From positions 1 to 19,707 of the forward strand of contig PAVA01000036.1 in NCBI GenBank assembly GCA_002712945.1: 19,707 bases of DNA, given 5' to 3'. Source of the stretch: Citromicrobium sp. (GTDB lineage: Bacteria; Pseudomonadota; Alphaproteobacteria; Sphingomonadales; Sphingomonadaceae). Below the pieces are notes generated by a model. That model was given only the letters and a program-made list of their open reading frames with translations, searched no databases and was not told the origin of the DNA. Each line of letters opens with the position of its first letter. The first letter of the stretch is position 1. The position numbers and the translations under genes were made by a program. Shown here piece by piece: positions 1-5,940 of the stretch.

Positions 1-226
1 CCGCCGCTTCGGTGACGACATGATCGTGGCGTTTTCCGGTTTCATCGGCATGATGATGCACCAGCGTCGGGAACTTGCGCATCGGGTTGGCCTTGACGAA
101 GGCTTCGGGCTGGTCCGGCCCGTAGGCGATGATCACCTGTTCGTAATCGGCACCGGCTTCGTGCAGCGCCCAGCGGGCGATTTGCCCCCGGCTCATCGGG
201 TTCGTGTAGAAGGTGAACTCGGCCAC
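1..226 (-). CDS. Glutathione S-transferase family protein, N-terminal part (cut by window edge)
   Basis: The first 75 codons of a minus-strand gene that continues beyond position 1. The protein starts MAEFTFYTNPMSRGQIARWA and goes on with a KFPTLV segment. This is the beta-alpha-beta layout of the thioredoxin-like N-terminal GST domain, in which the helix after the first strand carries the glutathione-activating residue (here the SRGQ region). The start is a GTG at 226-224, two bases after the stop of the VOC gene, so it is probably translationally coupled to it. It is the last visible gene of the DUF1428-GST-VOC run. GSTs usually conjugate glutathione to electrophiles or act as isomerases, but the substrate cannot be read here. 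The C-terminal helical domain is outside the window, so subfamily is open. Confidence 0.8.
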   Translation of the reverse strand, partial: MAEFTFYTNPMSRGQIARWALHEAGADYEQVIIAYGPDQPEAFVKANPMRKFPTLVHHHADETGKRHDHVVTEAA

Positions 227-228
227 GG

Positions 229-1017
229 TCAGCTTCCCTTCTTGCCGATGAGCGAGAACATCGCGCCATGCGGATCGAGACCCTGCATGACGAATTCCCC
301 ACCGGGGATCTCCTGCGGTCCCATCAGCACCTGACCGCCGTTCTCGCCGGTATAGGCGATCGCGGCATCGATATCGGGGACGCGGAAATAGTAGCTCCAC
401 AGCGATGCAGGCATTTCCGCGGGCTTCTGCATGAAGGCGCCAAGCGTGTAGTCGCCGACAGAATAGATGTCGTACAGGCCCATTTCGCCCATATCCATCG
501 AGTCCGCCTTTTCCCATCCGAACAGTGCGGTGTAGAAGGAATGCGCGCCCGGCTGGTCTGCCGTGACGAGTTCGTTCCAGGCGCAATGGCCCTCGCGCGG
601 TTCGTGCCGGGCGAAGGACTGGCTTTCCTGCCCCTCCGGGCCCTCGGGCTGCATGAGGTAGAACGGCGCGCCTTGCGGGTCGGCGACGAAGGCCATGTGG
701 CCCACGCCTTCGAGGTAGTTAGGCCCCATGAAGACGCTTCCGCCGAGCTCCTTGAGCTTCGCCACGCCGGCCTCGATCTCGCGCACCGAGATGTAGCCAG
801 CCCACATGGGCCGGGCGCCGCCGTCCAGCATGTCCTGGGTCAGGGTCATCAGTCCGGCGATCTCGACCCCGTTCTTGCTGACGAGGCGGTAATCCATGCC
901 GGGGGTGCCGCTGTCCTTGAATTCCCAGCCGAGCAGAGGCCCGTAGAATTCCTGGGCTGCGTCGGCGTTGGTGGTGATGAGTTCGTACCAGATGTAATCG
1001 CCGTGCGAGTTAGCCAT
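229..1017 (-). CDS. VOC family protein, two glyoxalase-like domains
   Basis: A 262-residue protein made of two tandem VOC (vicinal oxygen chelate) modules, roughly residues 7-125 and 139-258. Each opens with a matching signature: YELITTNADAAQEFYGPLLG in the first and WNELVTADQPGAHSFYTALF in the second. Each module ends in a strand with a proline/glycine turn (DPQGAPFYLMQ; DPHGAMFSL). VOC proteins include glyoxalase I, extradiol dioxygenases and antibiotic-binding proteins, usually with a divalent metal. Tandem copies of this type are common as uncharacterised glyoxalase/bleomycin-resistance-like proteins. The start overlaps the upstream GST stop by 8 bp, and the next GST begins two bases after its own stop, so the genes are co-transcribed. 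The context with GSTs suggests handling of a small electrophile or glutathione adduct. That is inference; the substrate is unknown. Confidence 0.85.
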   Translation of the reverse strand: MANSHGDYIWYELITTNADAAQEFYGPLLGWEFKDSGTPGMDYRLVSKNGVEIAGLMTLTQDMLDGGARPMWAGYISVREIEAGVAKLKELGGSVFMGPNYLEGVGHMAFVADPQGAPFYLMQPEGPEGQESQSFARHEPREGHCAWNELVTADQPGAHSFYTALFGWEKADSMDMGEMGLYDIYSVGDYTLGAFMQKPAEMPASLWSYYFRVPDIDAAIAYTGENGGQVLMGPQEIPGGEFVMQGLDPHGAMFSLIGKKGS

Positions 1018-1663
1018 GGGACTCTTCCTTTCGTGCTTGCTCCGCCGCCTCGAAATGCGCGAGCTGATCGGCCTCGGCCTTCATGAACCCCGGACGTGAC
1101 AGTATCCGGTCGACAAAGGCATTGGTTGCCGGACGATCGCCGAGGGCGCGCACCTCCTCCAGCCGGAGCACATCGGCCATCAGCAGATCGGCGGCAGTAA
1201 AGCGGTCCGCCGCGAGCCAGTCGCGCTTCTGAAGGACAGCCTCGAGCTGCCCGAGCCGCTTTTCCAGCCACGGCTTCAGACTGGCGGGTTCGCCGCCGGT
1301 GACGCCGAGATACCAGTAGGGGATGGAGACCATCTCGATCGAATTGAGTGCCGCGACGATCCATTGCGTAACCTCGGCCTCGCCTTGCGGATCGCGCGGC
1401 ATCAGCGCCTCGCTCTTGCGGGCAAGGTGGAGCAGTGCGGCGCCGCTTTCGAACATGCGCAGATCGCCATCGTCGAGGAAGGGCACCTGCCCGAAGGGCT
1501 GACGGGCGAGATGGGCGGGTTCCGGCCCATCTGCGGCAACCGTGCGGACCACGTAGTCGAACCCGGCCTCCTCGCATGCCCAGCGCAGCCGCAGATCGCG
1601 GACGAAGCCGCGCGGCATCTCCGGCACCCAGTCGAACGTCCAGATCGTGATGGCGGAGGCCAT
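1010..1663 (-). CDS. Glutathione S-transferase family protein
   Basis: A 217-residue protein of full GST length. The N-terminal thioredoxin-like domain (about 1-80) contains the cis-proline segment QVPFLDDGDLRMFESGAALL, the usual glutathione-contact turn followed by E-S. The C-terminal all-helical domain (about 88-205) carries WLAADRFTAADLLMADVLR, matching the conserved N-capping box and hydrophobic staple motif of GSTs. It starts at ATG 1663-1661, three bases past the DUF1428 stop, and its stop overlaps the VOC start by 8 bp. It therefore sits in the middle of a four-gene operon. A second, different GST ends the visible operon. Likely role: glutathione-dependent conjugation or reduction of an unidentified substrate in the cytoplasm. 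Confidence 0.9.
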   Translation of the reverse strand: MASAITIWTFDWVPEMPRGFVRDLRLRWACEEAGFDYVVRTVAADGPEPAHLARQPFGQVPFLDDGDLRMFESGAALLHLARKSEALMPRDPQGEAEVTQWIVAALNSIEMVSIPYWYLGVTGGEPASLKPWLEKRLGQLEAVLQKRDWLAADRFTAADLLMADVLRLEEVRALGDRPATNAFVDRILSRPGFMKAEADQLAHFEAAEQARKEESHG

Positions 1664-1666
1664 CGG

Positions 1667-2020
1667 TCAGGCGTGCTTGTCGACGACAGGCTCGAACCCG
1701 CCATAGATCATGCGCTTGCCATCGAACGGCATTTCGCCGAACTCCTCCATGCGCGGATCGGCCATCATCTTCTCGTGGCTGGCGTCGGCAGTCGCCTTGT
1801 CGGGCCAGGTGACCCAGCTGAACACGATCTTCTCGCCGTCCTCGCACTGGACGGCCCGCCGAAAGTCGGTCGTATGCCCGTCCTTCACGTCGTCTTCCCA
1901 GCACTCGACCTGGCTCAGCGCGCCGTATTCCTTCACCAGCTCCCAAAATCTTTCCGCGACATCGATATAGGCGGCCTTGTTGCCCTCGGGCACGGCGAGG
2001 ATGAATCCGTTCACGTACAT
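1667..2020 (-). CDS. DUF1428 family protein
   Basis: A 117-residue protein starting MYVNGFILAVPEGNKAAYID and containing ECWEDDVKDG and FSWVTWPDK. This matches the DUF1428 family, a small ferredoxin-like/dimeric alpha-beta-barrel type fold whose members are annotated only as conserved hypotheticals. The ATG at 2020 is chosen over longer in-frame options because a GGGAGAG ribosome binding site lies 7 bases before it and family members start with this MYV(D/N)GF sequence. It is the first gene of the minus-strand DUF1428-GST-VOC-GST run and is divergent from the HxlR regulator, which is the likeliest controller. The biochemical role is not established; family recognition is firm. Confidence 0.85.
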   Translation of the reverse strand: MYVNGFILAVPEGNKAAYIDVAERFWELVKEYGALSQVECWEDDVKDGHTTDFRRAVQCEDGEKIVFSWVTWPDKATADASHEKMMADPRMEEFGEMPFDGKRMIYGGFEPVVDKHA

Positions 2021-2070
2021 CGCAATCTCTCCCATTTGCGACTCCAGCCACACGACTCATGATTGCTTGC

Positions 2071-2100
2071 GTTACAAAACACAATCTCTAAGTTACAAAA
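2071..2100. promoter_or_regulatory. Direct repeat GTTACAAAA x2, candidate HxlR operator
   Basis: GTTACAAAA occurs at 2071-2079 and again at 2092-2100, 21 bp apart, about two helical turns. The second copy continues into a near-palindrome, GTTAC-N5-GTGAC. It lies between the divergent DUF1428 operon and the HxlR-type gene and touches the likely GTG start of the latter. A weak promoter-like pair for the regulator (TTGCGT 2067-2072, TAAGTT 2089-2094, 16-bp spacer) overlaps it. HxlR-family dimers are known to bind paired GTAC-like half sites near their own promoters. Operator function here is inference. Confidence 0.5.
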
Positions 2101-2101
2101 T

Positions 2102-2770
2102 GTGACTGAAAAACGATCTAGCGAACGAAGAATCTACGACGAAGCCTGCGCCGCCACCCATGCGATGGATATCATCGGGGAGCGCTGGGCCGTGCCCGTC
2201 ATGCGCGAACTGATGCTCGGCCCGCGCCGGTTTTCGGAGTTGAAGACCAGCATCAACGGTATCAGTGCCAATGCGCTGACGCGCAGGCTGGCGCGACTAG
2301 AGGAGGTGGGGGCCATCTTGCGCGAAGTGCTTCCGCCGCCCGCTTCGGTGCAGGTCTATGCCCTGACCGCCTGGGGGGCGGAGCTGGGGCCGGTGTTGCA
2401 GGCACTGGGCCGCTGGGCGGTCCGCTCGCCCGAGCACGATCCGACCCGGCCCTTCAGCCCGACATCGCTGATGCTCTCGCTCAGAGCCATGGCAAGCGCC
2501 GAGGCATTGCACGGCATGTCCGCCGCGATCCGCTTCGTTCTGAACGGGGAGGATTTCTTCTGGCGGTGCGAGGATGGCGCGGTGGCGGTCGGACGCGGCG
2601 AGATCGAATCGCCGGACCTGACCGTTAGCGGCAATAGCTCGGCGGTCGCCGCAGCGATCTATGGCGGAGCGGACTCCGCCGATGTCTCGGTCGAAGGCGA
2701 GGACGCGCTGTGGGCGCGGTTCCGCGCGCTGTTCACGCTGCCTCCCAAGGCGCCGCTCGTGCGTGGCTGA
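2102..2770 (+). CDS. HxlR family transcriptional regulator with C-terminal SCP2-like domain
   Basis: A 222-residue regulator from the GTG at 2102. Residues about 12-105 form the HxlR winged helix. It has a conserved Cys16 just before the first helix (YDEACAATHAMDIIGERWAV), the recognition region ELKTSINGISANALTRRLAR, and a wing with LPPPASVQVYALT. About residues 120-215 form a second domain (LNGEDFFWRCEDG, DLTVSGNSSAVAAAIYG) resembling the SCP2/sterol-carrier-like ligand domain often fused to this regulator type. A TTG at 2063 would add 13 residues. GTG is preferred because the longer form would make the paired repeats coding, but neither has a clear ribosome binding site. Some HxlR proteins sense electrophiles through this N-terminal Cys, which would suit the neighbouring GST/VOC genes. 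That link is inference. Confidence 0.85.
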   Translation: MTEKRSSERRIYDEACAATHAMDIIGERWAVPVMRELMLGPRRFSELKTSINGISANALTRRLARLEEVGAILREVLPPPASVQVYALTAWGAELGPVLQALGRWAVRSPEHDPTRPFSPTSLMLSLRAMASAEALHGMSAAIRFVLNGEDFFWRCEDGAVAVGRGEIESPDLTVSGNSSAVAAAIYGGADSADVSVEGEDALWARFRALFTLPPKAPLVRG

Positions 2771-2781
2771 GCTCTTCTCGC

Positions 2782-3648
2782 CTATTGCCGCATAGCCCAG
2801 CGCAACGTCCGCCCGAGACCCCAGGTCGTCGCCCGGGCGGGCAGGGCGGCCAGGCCGGGGCGAGAAAGCCCCAGCATCGAGCGCGCGAAGGGCGGCAGCA
2901 GCATGACCGCCTCCGCCCCGATCGCCTGCTGGAGCGGGGCGGGAAAGCCGCGCGGGCGGATCGCGAGCACGAATTGTGCGATTTCGCGCGCGTCCCTGGA
3001 GGTGGTCAGCTCGTGCCGGAACTCGCGCATGATCGCATGCGCTTCGGCCACGCTTTCCGGCATCGGATCGGCGTGGAGCGCACGGCCGATCACCGCCATC
3101 TGGCGGTAGTACTCGTCCTGCTCGGCGCGCGGCATGCCGGGCCGGGCATGGCGCAGATAGGCGGCGAGGAAGCTGGAGGCCTCCGCGATATGCACCCAGG
3201 CGAGCGTGCGCGGATCGGTCGCCGAATAAGGCGTACCGTCGGGCAGGGTGCCGGTAATCTTCGTGTGGATCCGGTTGACCCGCGTGATGGCTTCCTCCGC
3301 GCGGTCGCGATGGCCGAAGGTCGTGATCGAGATGAACTGCGCGGTGCGATGAAAGCGCCCTTGCGCATCCTCGCGAAAATTCGAGTAGTCGAGCACGCCC
3401 TGCAGCGCCGCCGGGTGGAGCATCTGGAGGAACAGCCCGCGAATGCCGCCGATCATCATGCCGGTCACATCGGCGTGGACCATCCGGATCGGGCTGTCCT
3501 TCGCGAAGAGCGCCTCGTCCGAGGGCGGAATATGGTTCTTCGGCACCTCGCCGCGATTGAACGCCGCGCGCACCTGCCGCACAATCGCGTTGCGCACCGG
3601 ATCGAGCAGGGGATCGAACGGGTCGGGCCGGGGTTCGGAAGCTGGCAT
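2782..3648 (-). CDS. Oxygenase MpaB family protein (DUF2236)
   Basis: A 288-residue protein starting MPASEPRPDPFDP. Family signatures are FLQMLHPAALQGV followed by FREDAQGRFHRTAQFIS and, later, WVHIAEASSFLAAY. These His/Arg-containing helices belong to DUF2236/MpaB, a family related to latex-clearing protein and mycophenolic-acid MpaB', where a b-type haem is bound by conserved histidines. A haem-dependent oxygenase role is family knowledge; the substrate here is unknown. The gene runs convergent to the HxlR regulator (11 bases between stops) and divergent from cobS. Longer in-frame starts would run into cobS and are rejected. There is no ribosome binding site before the ATG, but a TATATC box lies 10 bases upstream, so the mRNA may be nearly leaderless. 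Confidence 0.85.
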   Translation of the reverse strand: MPASEPRPDPFDPLLDPVRNAIVRQVRAAFNRGEVPKNHIPPSDEALFAKDSPIRMVHADVTGMMIGGIRGLFLQMLHPAALQGVLDYSNFREDAQGRFHRTAQFISITTFGHRDRAEEAITRVNRIHTKITGTLPDGTPYSATDPRTLAWVHIAEASSFLAAYLRHARPGMPRAEQDEYYRQMAVIGRALHADPMPESVAEAHAIMREFRHELTTSRDAREIAQFVLAIRPRGFPAPLQQAIGAEAVMLLPPFARSMLGLSRPGLAALPARATTWGLGRTLRWAMRQ

Positions 3649-3658
3649 GCCGTGACAA

Positions 3659-3664
3659 GATATA
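3659..3664 (-). promoter_or_regulatory. Candidate -10 box for the MpaB family gene
   Basis: Read on the minus strand this is TATATC, ten bases before the ATG at 3648. Transcription would begin about four bases before the start codon, which fits the absence of a ribosome binding site. The -35 region (TTTCCA-like, 16 bp upstream) is poor, so this is only a candidate. Confidence 0.3.
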
Positions 3665-3699
3665 GCGCGCCCGCGAAGTTTGGAAATCCACCGCCCAAA

Positions 3700-3713
3700 G
3701 CCCGCTTGCGGGC
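3700..3713. repeat. Short perfect inverted repeat in the MpaB-cobS intergenic region
   Basis: GCCCGCTTGCGGGC has 6-bp arms and a TT centre, and lies in the 94-bp divergent spacer 29 bases before the cobS start. It could be a protein-binding palindrome or a small hairpin in the cobS leader. No T-run follows, so it is not a typical terminator. Confidence 0.4.
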
Positions 3714-3742
3714 GCCGCGCATCCCCTCTAGGTCCGCTGGCG

Positions 3743-4744
3743 ATGACCGACAGCAAGACCCAAAAGACTGGCTCGCCCACCGACAGCACCATTCTCGCCG
3801 CACCCGACACCACCGTCGATGTGCGCAAGACCTTCGGTGTCGATATCGACTGGCAGGTGCCCGCCTTCAGCAAGGCGGACGATCGCGTGCCCGATCTCGA
3901 CGAAAGCTACGTGTTCGATCCGGACACGACGCTGGCGATCCTCGCAGGCTTCGCCTTCAACCGCCGCGTGATGGTCCAGGGCTATCACGGTACGGGCAAG
4001 TCGACCCATATCGAACAGGTCGCCGCGCGGCTGAACTGGCCCTGCGTGCGGATCAACCTCGATGCGCATATCAGCCGGATCGATCTGGTCGGGCGCGACG
4101 CGATCGTTCTGCGTGACGGGCTGCAGGTCACCGAATTTCGCGAAGGCCTGCTGCCATGGGCGCTGCAGCACCCGGTCGCGCTGGTGTTCGACGAATACGA
4201 TGCCGGGCGCCCCGACGTGATGTTCGTCATCCAGCGCGTGCTGGAGGCCGAGGGCAAGCTCACCTTGCTCGATCAGAACCGCGTGATCCGCCCGAACCCC
4301 GGCTTCCGCCTGTTCGCGACCTCGAACACGGTCGGGCTGGGCGATACCAGCGGACTCTATCACGGCACGCAGCAGATCAACCAGGGCCAGATGGACCGCT
4401 GGAACGTGGTCGTCGGACTGAACTACCTGCCTGCCGAGACCGAGCAGAAGATCGTCGGCGTGAAGGTGCCCGAGGTGGATGAGGCGACCATCGCCAACAT
4501 GGTCAAGGTCGCCGATCTGACCCGGCAGGGCTTCATGAACGGCGACATTTCCACCGTGATGAGCCCGCGCACCGTCATCAGCTGGGCGCAGAACACCGGC
4601 ATCTTCAAGGATATCGGCTTTGCCTTCCGCGTCAGCTTCCTCAACAAGTGTGACGAGGCGGAACGCATGCTGGTGGCGGAATACTACCAGCGCGTGTTCG
4701 GCGAGGACTTGCCCGAAAGCGTGGTTTCTGTGACGGGCGCTTAG
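3743..4744 (+). CDS. cobS: Cobaltochelatase subunit CobS (MoxR-type AAA+ ATPase)
   Basis: A 333-residue AAA+ ATPase, the usual CobS length. It has the Walker [10 protein letters not shown] at residues 80-88, Walker [10 protein letters not shown] at 147-155 and a sensor-1 ATSN at 192-195. The N-terminal [16 protein letters not shown] is typical of CobS. CobS forms hexameric rings with CobT and drives ATP-dependent cobalt insertion by CobN in the aerobic B12 pathway. The ATG at 3743 matches family starts; an upstream in-frame option is not needed. The expected neighbour cobT is not downstream. Instead an AT-rich opposite-strand gene overlaps the stop by four bases. The C-terminus [11 protein letters not shown] looks complete, so the gene seems intact. 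Confidence 0.93.
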   Translation: MTDSKTQKTGSPTDSTILAAPDTTVDVRKTFGVDIDWQVPAFSKADDRVPDLDESYVFDPDTTLAILAGFAFNRRVMVQGYHGTGKSTHIEQVAARLNWPCVRINLDAHISRIDLVGRDAIVLRDGLQVTEFREGLLPWALQHPVALVFDEYDAGRPDVMFVIQRVLEAEGKLTLLDQNRVIRPNPGFRLFATSNTVGLGDTSGLYHGTQQINQGQMDRWNVVVGLNYLPAETEQKIVGVKVPEVDEATIANMVKVADLTRQGFMNGDISTVMSPRTVISWAQNTGIFKDIGFAFRVSFLNKCDEAERMLVAEYYQRVFGEDLPESVVSVTGA

Positions 4745-5778
4745 TCAAAATCTGTTTCTATTTCGATGCCATGTTTGTCGAGTATTTCGATCACCTTCGA
4801 TTGCCCGAATGTCTCTGACAATCTCTCAAAGGACGGAGCATCTAGGACGCTCCAATCATCATTATAGGACGATTCAAAGTACTTCTCGATATCTTTTTCC
4901 ATTAGAATCTGCCGCACAAATCCTAGCGGTGTGGTGCTTTCCTCACTTTGCCAGAACGATCTAAGATCTTCTGTTATGAAGGTTGATAGTTCCCCAATGG
5001 ATTGGACTCCGAAATCCCGTAATTCTCGGATTTCATTTTTGAAACCCTTCGTAGAGTAAGACTGATCGCTTTTTTCTTGACTGATGACGTCAAGATAAAG
5101 TCTCTCAAGAGACAGGGCGTTAAGTCCCTCGGAGTCTCTCTTTTCCTTAGATGACTCTATTTCGACTTCATAATCTTTGATGCTCTGAGAAATTTCCTCT
5201 AGCTGTTCGTCAACTAGCTCGAGAGCACCTGCTTGAAGATTGAGTTTCCGCTGCAACTTCGGCGGCAATTCTCCGGAAAATTTGTACGAACCATCATGGA
5301 CTAATTCAGCCCATGCATGTTGTAATATTGTGCGAATTTGAATCTCGAATTGTAAATCCGCCAAGTTTTTGTATTCTGGTATATATTTTCGCGTCGCACC
5401 CAACTTGCCGACTAAATGGACTGACTGATACCCTACCTTGCTATCGCCTAGTTCTTGAATCTTGTCGGTGCTATTCCCTTCGTCTATCTCAAATATATCC
5501 CTTAGCAACTTAGATATTGAGAACACTTGCGAAGGAAAAAAAGTTATAATTCTAATACCGCAAAAGTCGGTAACATCTAATATTGGATTCTTATATCCTT
5601 TTCTCTCAACCTTCTCTAGATAGGAATTCCTATCTTTAACTCGTCCGGATATATGATGAAAATCAATTCCTTCAGATATTATTTGATTCTGAATTAAAGG
5701 TATCAATATGTCTCTCAACGAGTCCATTGAGGGCTTGTTGGAATCATAGATCGCGCTGGCCTTCGGCGTTTCGGTCAA
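4741..5778 (-). CDS. RelA/SpoT synthetase-domain protein, AT-rich and probably acquired
   Basis: A 345-residue protein with a stand-alone nucleotide pyrophosphotransferase domain at about residues 20-170. Visible motifs are [17 protein letters not shown] (45-61), [10 protein letters not shown] (68-77, with the Asp and Arg of the DxxGxR motif), GYQSVH (116-121) and [19 protein letters not shown] (144-162). There is no HD hydrolase domain before it and no TGS/ACT domain after it. Residues 175-345 are a charged helical region with coiled-coil character that I do not recognise. The family either makes (p)ppGpp or, in toxSAS/CapRel proteins, pyrophosphorylates tRNA and blocks translation. The start is TTG 5778 with a strong GGGAGAG six bases upstream. 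Hand counts give 20/60 G+C at 5521-5580 and 18/60 at 5641-5700, against 36/60 at 6601-6660 in the next gene. This strongly suggests transfer. Small alarmone synthetase or defence toxin remains undecided. Confidence 0.85.
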   Translation of the reverse strand: MTETPKASAIYDSNKPSMDSLRDILIPLIQNQIISEGIDFHHISGRVKDRNSYLEKVERKGYKNPILDVTDFCGIRIITFFPSQVFSISKLLRDIFEIDEGNSTDKIQELGDSKVGYQSVHLVGKLGATRKYIPEYKNLADLQFEIQIRTILQHAWAELVHDGSYKFSGELPPKLQRKLNLQAGALELVDEQLEEISQSIKDYEVEIESSKEKRDSEGLNALSLERLYLDVISQEKSDQSYSTKGFKNEIRELRDFGVQSIGELSTFITEDLRSFWQSEESTTPLGFVRQILMEKDIEKYFESSYNDDWSVLDAPSFERLSETFGQSKVIEILDKHGIEIETDFD

Positions 5779-5940
5779 CGGGTTCTCTCCCTAGAGTATT
5801 CCTTTTCTTAGTGGGAAAGGTGGGGATTGGGCAAGAAAACACTCCTTAGCCGGACGCGAAAGCCCTTCTAATAGCGTGGTTGCTGCCGCCTGACCAAGAT
5901 CGGCTGGCGCGGTTAACGCGCTTCCGGTATTCAGGCGGGC
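5779..5940. other. Intergenic region between the RelA/SpoT-domain gene and the PBP1a gene
   Basis: 162 bases between divergent genes, of intermediate base composition. The ribosome binding site of the RelA/SpoT-domain gene is at its left end. Near the right end, 5907-5921 reads as 5-bp arms GCGCG/CGCGC around GTTAA, a possible protein-binding site 19 bases before the PBP start. I found no convincing -35/-10 pair for either gene and no coding potential. Confidence 0.5.

Noticed and set aside
2710..4116. A 468-codon plus-strand open frame opposite the MpaB family gene.
   Set aside because: It overlaps MpaB and cobS out of frame, and its translation is Arg/Ala/Gly-rich with no family signature.
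4741..5940. A larger genomic island or prophage around the AT-rich gene.
   Set aside because: No integrase, transposase, tRNA or direct repeats are visible; both flanking genes look intact, so only a single-gene insertion is supported.
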